This document shows positions 1 to 9,983 of a DNA stretch of 64,000 nucleotides, piece after piece. Below the pieces are notes generated by a model, which was not told the DNA's origin, did not search any database, and saw nothing but the letters and a program-made list of their open reading frames with translations. Each line of letters starts with the position of its first letter. Within the stretch, counting starts at the first letter, position 1. Origin of the DNA: Ridgeia piscesae (Eukaryota > Annelida > Polychaeta > Sabellida > Siboglinidae). The translations under genes were made by a program, and so were the position numbers. The stretch lies in assembly GCA_025642075.2 (NCBI GenBank), contig JAODUO010000148.1:501525-565524 (forward strand), given 5' to 3'.

Positions 1-2110
1 TGTAGAGGAATGTACCGCTGAAGGAGTGCGCGGGGCTGGGCGAGTCGAGCGGCGACAGGAGCAGTTGGTTGAGGGTGTGCGCGGCGAGACGACACGCCTG
101 CCACTGGGACAGCGCGTGCACTGTGAGGCCGTCGAAAGGGTGGGCGCGGTTGTGCGTCGGCTGGTCGGTAAAGCGGGCCAGTCGGCCTGCCGCCGACTGC
201 ACCTCGCCCGGCGTGCAACGTCTCGCGACGCTCTCTCGCAACGTCTCCGTGGCCGTGACGTCACCCGCGCGCGGCGTCACGTGACATGTATTGTTGGTCA
301 CTGTGACGTCGCCCGCAATACTGTTGTCCGTGTCATCAATGACGTCACCGGAACTGGTGTCGTTGTTCGTTATAACATTGTTTTTCTTCGCGACGGCCGC
401 CGTGTCAGTGACGTCACTGGTTTCCTTGTTCGTGGTAATATTGTCGTTCTTTGCGATGGGTTCCGTGTCCGCGACATCACCGGAAGCGATTAACTCTTCG
501 GCGCATATCGAACAGTCCTGAGTGATGGGTGTATCATTGCTTTTGCATATCGGATCAATGGCGGACTGTTTAAGGTGACACAACAGCAGCGCCACCAGGT
601 GCTCGATGCTGACCGATGGCGTCGACTGACGAACCCAGTATGACGTCACGGCGACGATGAGTTGGGCGTCGATGGGCAACCCATCGAACGTGCCTGATGC
701 AGCGCCAAACACCTTTAGTAGGATCGCTTCTCTGGCGAGGGCGTCCATCATGGGAATCTCCTCAAGGGTCGGCAACTGACAGGCGCCGCAAGATGACGCC
801 ACCTGTTGACATCGCAGATTCTTATGCATGCGGTCGTACTCGTTGACCGGCGCCATCTCTTGAGCGTCAACGGGAAAGTCGACGGATAACAGAATCCGGT
901 AGATGGCAGCTCTGACAGGTAGTGCGCAGATGTAGGTGCTCGGTCTGTTCATCACTTCCACCTGCGCCAAGAGAATAAGACGCCGCAGGACGATAGCGTT
1001 GAGCGCCATCACAGGGACGTCACCGTGACGTATTCTCTCCACGAACCACGCCGGCAACTCTCGGTCGCCGAACGATTTCACGCTGCACGCGTATTCCGTC
1101 GGATGACGCACTTCCGGTGGCGCATCGCGACCGGAAGTGAGGGTGAGGCACTGCTCGGCGGCGTGATGCGTCGGCGGCGTCGCGGTCGGATGAGTGTACG
1201 AACGCACGGAGGCTTTCAACAGCGACTCGACGTTAGATCGTTGCGTCACCGGCGTGTGCGTCATCACCACGCGGACGGCGGCATCGAACGAACCCATCTG
1301 CTCCAGCCACAGAAGCAACCGTAGCATCGGTTCTTTCGGCGCCGCAAATTTCCCGCCCGTCATCGTGCGACCGGCCGGCGGCAGCTTGACGGCGGAAAAA
1401 AACGGCAGGAAGTGACGTCGCTCGATCACGTCGTTGCCCTGCAGCGTCGCGAACAGCGCCACCATTCGTCGCTCCATGGCGGCGAACTTCGCGAGCAGCG
1501 TGTCGACGTGGTAGATTTGTACGGCCAGATAGTGCGCGGCGTCGCCCGACTCGTTCGCCAGGTGGCGCAGCTGCAGGTTGATGTAATCGAACACGATGAA
1601 GCCGCCGGCGAGGTCATACACGTAGAAGTCGCTATCGTTGCTCATCACCGGACATCGGAAGTGGTTGGCGAGTGCGGCGATCTCTTCGTCCGCCTCAGAA
1701 TCGCACGTCACGTGCGCCACACCCAATCGGTCGAGTGCGCACCGGAACGTCTCCTGTGCCAGTATCGGCAGCACCTTCCCGCGCCCGCCCGCCGCCAGGG
1801 ACCCAGCCATGGCGCAGCGATCGCGCGCTCGACGCAGCACCGTCGGTAACTTCCGGTTGTCGGCGTCGTAGCCGCCGTCGAAGACGACGTACGGCGTCAC
1901 GTGACACGCGGCGAGCGTGCGGAAGAAGTACTGGACGCATGCGTCGAACGTGTCGTAGTCGCCGCCGTAGCGTACGGGCACCCGGAAGTAGTAGTACAGG
2001 AAGTGGTAGAGGTTGTTACCGTCGACGATCACGGCCGTGTCACGCAGCTGGTGGTCGGTCAGCAGATGCGGATTCGCGTCCACGAATGTCGTCAGTCCCG
2101 AGATCCCCAT
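1..2110 (-). CDS. ASTE1: Protein asteroid homolog 1 (XPG-fold nuclease family), 3' end beyond window
   Basis: The minus strand is open from an ATG at 2110-2108 to base 1, at least 703 codons, in one GC-rich exon. The protein begins MGISGLTTFVDANPHLL, the hallmark start of the asteroid/FEN1-XPG family. Next come VIVDGNNLYHFL (about residues 27-38; first acidic metal-site region), a VVFDGGYDADNRKL stretch, VTCDSEADEEIA (XPG-I acidic cluster) and CPVMSNDSDFYVYDL. Known family members are related to structure-specific nucleases; asteroid was described in Drosophila EGFR signalling and the biochemical role in animals is poorly defined. The length is close to that of the vertebrate protein (about 680 residues), so only a short C-terminus is probably missing. 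The last ~130 residues are low-complexity and rich in Asp, Thr, Asn and Val, with recurrent GDV motifs. GC content drops sharply just upstream of the ATG. Confidence 0.9.
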   Translation of the reverse strand, partial: MGISGLTTFVDANPHLLTDHQLRDTAVIVDGNNLYHFLYYYFRVPVRYGGDYDTFDACVQYFFRTLAACHVTPYVVFDGGYDADNRKLPTVLRRARDRCAMAGSLAAGGRGKVLPILAQETFRCALDRLGVAHVTCDSEADEEIAALANHFRCPVMSNDSDFYVYDLAGGFIVFDYINLQLRHLANESGDAAHYLAVQIYHVDTLLAKFAAMERRMVALFATLQGNDVIERRHFLPFFSAVKLPPAGRTMTGGKFAAPKEPMLRLLLWLEQMGSFDAAVRVVMTHTPVTQRSNVESLLKASVRSYTHPTATPPTHHAAEQCLTLTSGRDAPPEVRHPTEYACSVKSFGDRELPAWFVERIRHGDVPVMALNAIVLRRLILLAQVEVMNRPSTYICALPVRAAIYRILLSVDFPVDAQEMAPVNEYDRMHKNLRCQQVASSCGACQLPTLEEIPMMDALAREAILLKVFGAASGTFDGLPIDAQLIVAVTSYWVRQSTPSVSIEHLVALLLCHLKQSAIDPICKSNDTPITQDCSICAEELIASGDVADTEPIAKNDNITTNKETSDVTDTAAVAKKNNVITNNDTSSGDVIDDTDNSIAGDVTVTNNTCHVTPRAGDVTATETLRESVARRCTPGEVQSAAGRLARFTDQPTHNRAHPFDGLTVHALSQWQACRLAAHTLNQLLLSPLDSPSPAHSFSGTFLY

Positions 2111-3596
2111 CGTGGCCTGCGCATGCGCTCCCACTCGTCAAGTGAACGGTGACAGCGGATCTACAACGGGAAGTCTCGTCGTTAGTCACATGGGGTTACC
2201 TTGATACCCCAAACGCCGAAATCCATGTCCTACTGCATTGTGTTTGTAAGAGAAAAACTGGTACACTGTACACGCAACTAGCAAACTTAACCAAGTGCCC
2301 AAATTTGGGGTTACACAAATAGAAAACAGTTGTGTTTGCGTTGTTGTGACTTTTGTGCATAGATATTTACTCATTTAAATTGTCGATTGACGTGTATCTG
2401 TTACCGATAAAAATTAACCAATGATTCCATATCACGTACAACTACGATAGAGAAATAATGTAAAACACATTATAATTACCAGTGTATTATATTATCCCTT
2501 TTACGTAAACAGATAATTCTACTACGTAATCACTGCTAAGATTTAACAGAGGTCTGCATACAAATCTTTTTCCACCATAGCTCTATCCCAACCCCAAATA
2601 ATAAAACTGCAAAGTAGACATAAATATATCAGGTATAACAAATGTTACTTCCTAACTAAACATTACAACAAAACAGGTAAGTGTACATGCATGGTAATGA
2701 CATGGAACCATCAGATTATGACTAATACCATCATGTCTGTTTCAAACCTTCTTGTCAGAGAAATGTCAAGAATTCAACAAATGTTGCATATGTTCACGTC
2801 ATGATATCGTCTGCAGTTTTATAGAATCTTGCTCTTCTGTACCTCGTTAGTTGGTCTTGCTTGTAATGTGAGATGAGGCTACATTAAATATGCATTACCT
2901 CGCAGGTAGATGGCACTAAGTAGCTTTAAATAGGTGTCTCCACAGCGCAACTGACGCAAAGACAGTGACACAAAGCAGGCAATTACAGCCACGGATTAGT
3001 GATTGGTGATTGGCTATATATGAATTGGAGATAGGTTTGTACGACATTGTTTTAGGATTATTTATCAATTTTATATCAAATACGACATTTTCAAATAATT
3101 TAATATACATTGTCGGTATCAACATTTCTGTTTCAAGATCACATAATGCTTGCTAAACTGATTACCTTCACTGCAAATCACCTTTCACGAAACAAGTTGT
3201 TTTCAACCTTCAAAATACCCATTGTTTGCAACCTTAATGTGTCTTTCACCCAACAATGGTAATTACTAGACATTTGACAGCAGGTGTCCCCCATGGCCCT
3301 GGCAGTGACCACAACTTCTGTTTACTCAGAGCCAGAGGATGGATTAGCACGTGACTGAGACCATAGGTAAATTTCCCCTTTTTTCTTTAGTAAGGCTCCA
3401 AGCTGGCACCAGGCTATTCTGGTATCCAGGCTGTCTTTCAAGTTGAGCTGTCACACTTCCTCACAAGATCCTAGGAGTCATTAGCACTGTGTCTCTTCTG
3501 AGGGCAATTGATGATGGATCTCCTGGCTTAACTTAAAAAAAAACAAAAAAAAACAGATTATGGCCTTTACCTCTATGAATAGAGGTTTCTGAGTCA
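2111..3596. other. Non-coding stretch upstream of ASTE1
   Basis: This is the 5' flank of the asteroid gene. The first ~90 bases are still GC-rich and may be 5'UTR or promoter; the rest is AT-rich. I see no convincing exon, RNA gene or repeat family. The short ORFs on either strand show no family motif. Confidence 0.5.
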
Positions 3597-3604
3597 GTTG
3601 TCAC

Positions 3605-4838
3605 CACAGGCATCGATCGATGAGGGACGGGGGTACGCGTCCCCCCACTTTTAAGCTCAGAAAAATTGCGAGGCATAGAAGTAGCTAGACAATAAACTCG
3701 CGATATGAAGTTCCGACCAATCATTAGAAAATCGACTACAACATTGCTTGGCTGGCCACACCACGCAACTTGATCTTACTTTAGTAAGTAATCATCATGC
3801 CGGGCTGTGCCGCTTCCGGGCTCTATCAGTTTGCAACTTTGTCTTGATATTATTTATAGGCTCTAGTCATCAAGCACATTGTAAATGAAAAAATCTGTGT
3901 TGCACTTTCATCCCTCACCTGCTTGATGCTTATTGCCTATGGCAGAAGAGCCGGCTTCCTGCACTTTGTATAACTTGTTCCTATTTGACTCTGTGATTTG
4001 AGTGATGACAAATTTCTTTGCCAAAATGTAGGATTGGGAAGTTCTACACAGCATGGGCGTCGATTGGTGGGGGACAAGGGGGATGCGTCCCCCCACTTTT
4101 CAGCATGAGTGGGTCAGCATAGGAAATGTCCTCACACTTTTTCAGTTCATGCAACAAATTTAAAGGCATATATAGCGAGACTGATCACTCCCCCCTTATG
4201 AACTCTACATCGGTCTAGTAGTAAAAATTATACGAGTTCAGATATAAACTTCCGACTACCTAGTGGAAAAATCACTAGATAAATTGCTTGGTTGGCCGCA
4301 GCCTGCAACTTGATCTTAGTCCAGTAAATATTCATCATGCCGGGCTCTGTCATTTTGCACCCTTGTGTTGATATATTAATAGGCATTAGCCATCAAACAC
4401 ATTATAGATTATTAATTTTTGTTTGCCCTGTCACCCCTTGGATTGCAGCCTGGTCGTCCTGATGGATACTTATATCGCCTACTTTTCAGCTCAGAAAAAG
4501 CGGAACCAGCGAATTCCTGCACTTGTGTAATTTGATCCCATTTTGAGTGTTGACAAATTTCGTTGCCAAAAGGTGGGTTTGGGAAGTCCCATACAGGCAT
4601 CCCTGTAACCTCTGCATCGTGTCACTCTATGAATCAGGCAAGTAGTGTTGGGTCCAAAGTATACCCCCAAATGTTCAGTGATTGGGGTGGGCCATGGCCC
4701 CTCTTCAAATATATATGTTGCCAACATAACTATTTTAAATAGCATAACATAAAGGCCTTTGTTTATTTTAGAATTTTTTAGAATTATCACCAGACCAACA
4801 ATGTTTTATATTTAAAAAATAGTTATATGTAGTTCAGG

Positions 4839-4872
<34 letters not shown>

Positions 4873-5272
4873 CCTGAACTACATATAACTATTTTTTAAA
4901 TATAAAACATTGACTGAACTACATATAACTATTTTTTATATAAAACAGTTTTCTGTGATAATTCTAAAATAAACAGACCAGTGTTAGGGGGTATTGTTAT
5001 TGCTAACTACATCACAGTGACAACCAGCGTCGATCCGGTTTTAAAAGTGGGGGACCAATTGATATATACATATATGTATGTATATAATATATATATATAT
5101 ATATATATTATAATATGTCATATAATATATATATTATATGTCATATAAAATATATATATATATTATGATATTATAATAAATATATAATAATATATATATA
5201 TGATATACATACATATATGTATATATAAATTGGTCCCCCATCCCCCACTTTAAAACCAGATCGATGCCCCTG
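3605..5272. mobile_element. hAT-like composite non-autonomous element, copy A, with 8-bp target duplication
   Basis: The left end reads CACAGGCATCGATCGATG. The right end, read inward, is CAGGGGCATCGATCTGG. These are short inverted termini of the CAGGGG type seen in hAT transposons. The element is flanked by a perfect direct repeat GTTGTCAC at 3597-3604 and 5273-5280, the 8-bp target duplication expected of hAT elements. Inside, a G/C-run module (a CGATCG head, then a GGGGAC...GTCCCCCCACTTTT hairpin) occurs twice, at 3605 and about 4046, each followed by a diverged ~400-bp body. The right third is AT-rich and strongly palindromic. No transposase is encoded. A second, interrupted copy lies at 43481-48243. 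Confidence 0.75.
4799..4912. repeat. Near-perfect 114-bp palindrome
   Basis: The arm starting CAATGTTTTATATTTAAA at 4799 is the reverse complement of the arm ending at 4912. An (AT)n centre lies at about 4841-4870. Weaker complementarity continues outward (about 4760-4790 against 4952-4975). It lies inside composite element copy A. As a single strand it would fold into a long hairpin or cruciform. Confidence 0.85.
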
Positions 5273-5323
5273 GTTGTCACTGTGATGTAGTTAGCAATAA
5301 CAATACCCCCTAACACTGGTCTG
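4974..5323. repeat. Inverted duplication spanning the right end of composite element A
   Basis: Bases from 4974 (CAGACCAGTGTTAGGGGG) to about 5090 are the reverse complement of about 5205-5323, separated by an AT-rich spacer. The arms contain both the right terminus of the element and ~50 bp of the host DNA next to it. Host flank has therefore been copied in inverted form into the element. The equivalent place in copy B lacks this arm. Confidence 0.8.
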
Positions 5324-5483
5324 CCTGTCATCATATGAAAAGTATCTGAAAAAATACTTTACAATGTATTTGTATTTAAATACTATTGTATTTAAAAGTA
5401 TTTGTAATAGTGTTTGTATCCCTCAAGAGTATTTGTATTCAAATACATTTCAATGTATTTGCCCCCATGTCTGCAGCTGCATT

Positions 5484-5850
5484 GTCGTGTACCCATTTAA
5501 ACGGATAAGACATAGAAATGATCCAATGTCGTGCAGCTCGATATATCCTACATCACCTCCACAATAACTCAAGTGTAACCGATATGCTACATAATTTAGG
5601 ATGGCGATCCCTATCAGACGGAAGAAATTATGCTAAACTATGCGTAATATATCAATCTTATTCAGGACTGTAAACATAGTTATTAGAACACAGCATTCCT
5701 TGTCTTACCTCATCCCTCATTCCAGATGTAATTAGCAGTTGTATTCTTTATCCTCAAGTGCCATTCGACTTTGGAACTCCCTCCCTCAACAAACAGCCTG
5801 GATGCATTTAAGAACAATATCTAGACTTTGCATTATTCCACTTTTTAAGA
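5484..5850 (+). pseudogene. Non-LTR retrotransposon remnant (RT C-terminal region)
   Basis: From about 5517 the plus strand reads IQCRAARYILHHLHNN..., followed by VTDMLHNLGWRSLSDGRNYA and KLCVIYQSYSGL before a stop. This is the post-RT C-terminal pattern of jockey/CR1-type LINEs. Further on, in other frames, pieces resembling FYP...WNSLP...TAWMHL (about 5740-5820) follow, as expected near a LINE 3' end. Frameshifts and stops show it is dead. No 5' part is nearby, so it is a typical 5'-truncated copy. Confidence 0.65.
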
Positions 5851-6732
5851 CATAACTAGTGCTTTTGTATGTATTACTGTTTACATGCAGTAATTACTAT
5901 TCTGACATATTGCACCCTAAAAAATATTACAATTTTTTTCTGTTCGTCCGCCTGCATCCTCAGCATGTTGAGGCTAGGCGGTATCCAGAAGAAGGCTGTG
6001 ATAACCTTGGAGCCTGTCCGTTTGAAAGTAGGCCGACATTGTGGAAGATTTTCAGAACTCTCCCAGCTTTTTGTGAAGCTCCCAGAATAGAACCAACTAT
6101 TCCAGATTTTAGCTTCAGGTCTCCAACTGCCCCGTCCTGTTGCCCATCCAATGATTCATTCACGAAAATTCCCAAAACCAAATTGCCATTATTTGACATT
6201 TGCAATAACAGTTACAATATCATTCCAACATTCGCAGTATCAAACTGCTTAACTTAAGGTAAGGAGATATCTCGTATCTCCCGTATTTCGAAACTAAAAA
6301 GTTGGCAGGTATACTGCTGTTAGACTGTGAGAAAGATCAGCTCCAGCGGCCACATTTGACAGTTGCAGTGTTGTACATACAAATTACTATAATATCGCCC
6401 AGTTAGGCCACGCGTATATTAAATCAACACATACCTTTGTTATTGTTTTGTTATTGTATGTTGATACGACATGAACACATGGTATGACCAGTGGCACTGC
6501 ATGCTGATGCTATACAATTCGATCACCGTAAAGCAATCCCATAATCTATATTGAAAAATGCGACAAATTGAACAGAAGTAAACATACGGCTGGTATACGA
6601 TAGTGATTCCATCTAGCGGAATTGGTAACAAGCAGAGCTAATCTAGCGGGACTGATGCAACTTAAAAACGACGTTTTGTCCCATCGCACTCACGTGTTCA
6701 GACGTGTAGGGGAAGGTTGGACATATACCCGC
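5851..6732. other. Non-coding, no recognised content
   Basis: This AT-rich sequence lies between a LINE remnant and the hairpin ahead of the BEL element. An open frame at about 5859-6257 shows no family motif. I see no RNA gene here. Confidence 0.4.
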
Positions 6733-6960
6733 ACTGTACTGTGGGCCGCATATTCGTGGACGACAACGTGTCTTTTTAATACTGATGTTTAATAACACGT
6801 TGTCGTCCACGAATATGCGACCCTCAGTACAGTAAAAACTCGTCGTCATCCACGAGACGGTAGTAATCCTCGTCATCCACACGATGGGAGGAAGAAACTC
6901 GACGTCCACGACAGCAGTAAACCTCGACATCCACACGATGGGTGGAAGAAACTCGACGCC
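6733..6960. repeat. Hairpin plus short tandem repeat ahead of BEL element
   Basis: The arm beginning ACTGTACTGTGGGCCGCATA (6733) pairs imperfectly with the arm ending near 6836 (...GCGACCCTCAGTACAG). The 23-bp string starting at 6733 recurs on the far side of the BEL element at about 13833-13857. From about 6840 a unit containing ATCCACACGATGGG and GGAAGAAACTCGACG is repeated twice. It may be decayed terminal sequence of the BEL element or of an independent foldback. A proper 5' LTR could not be matched. Confidence 0.5.
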
Positions 6961-7399
6961 GACATAAGACGAAGAAAGAAAACTGACCAACCAGCGTTTG
7001 TTATAACTTGGATTACATTCTCAAATAAGTTGAGTGTGTATGTTGGTCATATAAGGACCATTTGAACATTAACAACCTGGTTGTGTAAAGGACATAAGCG
7101 CCACTACGAACAGTCACAAACACAAAGATTGCTGTTGTGACAATTTGATGACAACTTTAAAAATGAACACTGATCACTGAATACTATGAACATTTGAACA
7201 CTGCATAGATCGATAGAAGGTTGGTTAAATTACTGTTGGGTTTGATGTTAATATCTACAGTATCATACATTTCTAACCATACCTAATTTGCATATATATT
7301 ATGTTGCATGTTGATTAAGATTGTGGTAATTAATCAGCATTACCCTGTCTAATATATGTGATAATATATGTTGACTACTTACGTGTGATAACATATATA

Positions 7400-8408
7400 A
7401 TGGAAGGGCCAACTGATAAGGAAACAACAACTCCACCAGAAGAGCTGGAGCAAAGCGTTACAAGTGAGCGAAGCGATCTCGCTGCAGATGAAGTCCGAAG
7501 AGGACAACGGACACGCAAGATGACAGAGAAGGTGAGAGAAAAGAAGATCACAGCACTAACCAACTCATTCTGGAAACTCCATGGGAAGTTTGCACGTGAA
7601 ATCATTCAAACAGAAACCACTATGGGCAAGTTCGTACAAAAGATACCCTCGGAGAGATGGACGTAAATCTTGTGCAAGGGTTGCAGGAGATTGAACACAT
7701 CTATGAAGAAATGAAGATGCTATCGACCGCTGCACCTGATCAAACCATCCGTATGGCGATAGATCGAGCCACAGCGGATAAGGATTTGCTTGTGGCTGCG
7801 ATTACCCTTATAATGACAGATCAACACACAGAACAGTCAACGACGCATTCTCACAGATCGTCATCACATAGAACAACCACATCGTCGAGGCGATCGGCAC
7901 TCGAGGCCGAGGCCAATGCTGCAGCTCACATGGCTGAGTTAGAAGCACTGAAAGAAGCAGGTATCAAGGAGGAAGAACTGTTACATTTAGAGACAGCGCG
8001 AAGAGCCGAGGCAGATGCAGCATTCAAAAGACAAAGAAGAGTTATCGAACAGCACCGAATAGAGAAACTGCTTCGCATGGAGGAAGCGAAGGTTAAAGTT
8101 TATTGTAGAAACGAGCCATTAGAGAGCAAGCAGTCGAATCTGTTTGTTAAGAAGACACCGACAGCCACCAGCACTGATAGTGAATCTATCCTCGTGCGGC
8201 AGAGCAAACCCGAAGAGTCACCACAACAAATCAATGACTTCTCTGCACTAGCAGATGCTTTCGCAGCATCGATGAGTTTAAGCCGATTGCCTGCACCAGA
8301 ACCTACCATCTTCGTCGGAGATCCACTGAAATACCATGACTGGAGCATTGCGTTTAAAACGCTTATCGAAGACAAGCGAATTACAGAAAGAGAAAAAATT
8401 CCCACTAC
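7400..8408 (+). pseudogene. BEL gag, N-terminal part (frame-broken)
   Basis: An ATG at 7400 opens an 88-codon frame (MEGPTDKETT...) ending at 7666. A second frame from 7657 continues to 8412 and contains a long charged, coiled-coil-like stretch rich in Glu, Ala, Arg and Lys (about 7890-8110). It ends in FVGDPLKYHDW (about 8310-8340), the conserved start of the BEL gag capsid-like domain. The junctions at about 7655 and 8395 need frame changes, so the product is broken. Confidence 0.75.
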
Positions 8409-9929
8409 TTGAAGAAGTACGTTGGTGGACCTGCTAAGGAAGCAATAAGTGGGTACTTTCTTCTGAGAAGCGAGAATGCATTCGTTCAAGCCAAAGCGCT
8501 CCTTGAAGAAAGGTACGGGAATCCTTTCACTGTGACGGAAGCATTTCGAGACAAGCTCGGAGCTTGGCCCAAGATCTCAGGGAGAGATGGAAATAGCCTC
8601 AGACGGTTTGCAGACTTCCTGAATCAGTGCCAAGCAGCCATGGTGGAAATGAAAGGACTCGAAATTCTCAATGATAATAGAGAAAACCACAAGCTGCTGA
8701 AGAAACTTCCTGACTGGGTTGTCAATCGTTGGAGTCGGATTGCGTCAAAATCACGGAAAGTCGATGGTATGTACCCATCCTTCAAACGGTTCGCAGAATT
8801 CATCAACGAAGAAGCAAGCATCGCCTGTGATCCAGTTACATCGCTGGGATCATTGAGAGGACTTCCAGAGCAAGAACACAAAGACAGGCAGACATCTACA
8901 ACAGCAAGTCAGAAGAAAAGAAACCTTGCAACTACGACACAGTCATCAGACACTCAAGACAAGAAGTGTTTGTCTTGTGTCTTGTGCAAAAGAATCGGCC
9001 ACAGCTTAGCCGAATGTCGAACCTTTAGAGCAAAACCTGTCATAGCAAAACAGGAATTCGTGAAGACAAATGGACTGTGCTTCGGCTGCCTGCAGTATGG
9101 GCACATGTCCAAGACCTGTTTGCAGAAGAGCACCTGCAAGATATGCCAAAGAAGACATCCAACCAGTCTCCACGTGGAACAGAAATCATCGGGTGGTGAT
9201 TCAAAGAGAGAGACGCCAGAGAGATCCAAGAGCTCGAAGAAGGCAGAGAAACCAGAGAAAGCCGTCGTCTGCAGAAAGGTGTCAAGCACAGGAAGTGAAG
9301 GTATGTTAACCATGATTGTACCAGTTTGGGTATCAAAGAAGAACTCCCCCAAAAATGAATTCCTGGTGTATGCGCTGTTAGACGCCCAATCAGACACCAC
9401 CTTTATCTTGGAAGAAACCGCTCACATTTTAGACCCAGAGTCAGAGACAGTGAGTCTAAGACTGTCAACCATGTCAGCGCGTGACAAGGTGATACACTGC
9501 TAGAAGTTGCAGGAGCTGCAAGTGAGAGGATATGACTCGGATGTCTTCATTGATCTACCAACGACATACACGCGGAACTTCATCCCGACAGATAGATCTC
9601 ACATCCCGACGCCAACCACGGCCAATAAGTGGCCCCATCTGAGACCAGTTGCCCATCTGATACAACCGATGCAAGACTGTGAAGTTGCACTGTTAATAGG
9701 CTACAATTGTCCTCTTGCCCTGGCACCAAGAAGCTATGTTGTAGGTGAAGGTAGCGTACCTTTCGCAATACAGACTCATCTTGGTTGGAGCGTTGTGGGT
9801 GGAACCGACCTACATGAAGATGGAGATGCGATAGGAACAACGCACCGAATCGTAGTCAAACAAATCCACGATCAGCTGCAACCTGATACTGGACAGGACT
9901 GCAGAAATTGTCAAGATTCTCGAGTCTGA
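8409..9929 (+). pseudogene. BEL gag C-terminus, zinc knuckles and aspartic protease (stop at 9501)
   Basis: The frame begins KKYVGGPAKEAISGYFLL, typical BEL gag. It carries Cys/His knuckle clusters (CVLCKRIGHSLAEC, CFGCLQYGHMSKTC, CKICQRRH) between about 8970 and 9165. A retroviral-type aspartic protease follows, with LLDAQSDTTFI at about 9378. A TAG at 9501-9503 interrupts the frame; the same frame resumes and includes LLIGYNCPLAL and GWSVVGG. A frame change near 9890 gives the stop at 9929. The active-site triad reads D-A-Q where D-T/S-Q/G is more usual. Confidence 0.8.
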
Positions 9930-9983
9930 CTTCAAAGATGGCTCAAGTCACGATAAACACATGTCACAAGACGACATGTAGCT

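Noticed and set aside
5859..6257. 132-codon plus-strand ORF
   Set aside because: No family motif, no splice sites, and odd composition; probably chance.
7010..7399. Search for a 5' LTR and primer-binding site of the BEL element
   Set aside because: No stretch matching the candidate 3' LTR (13254 onward) and no convincing tRNA-complementary primer site was found.
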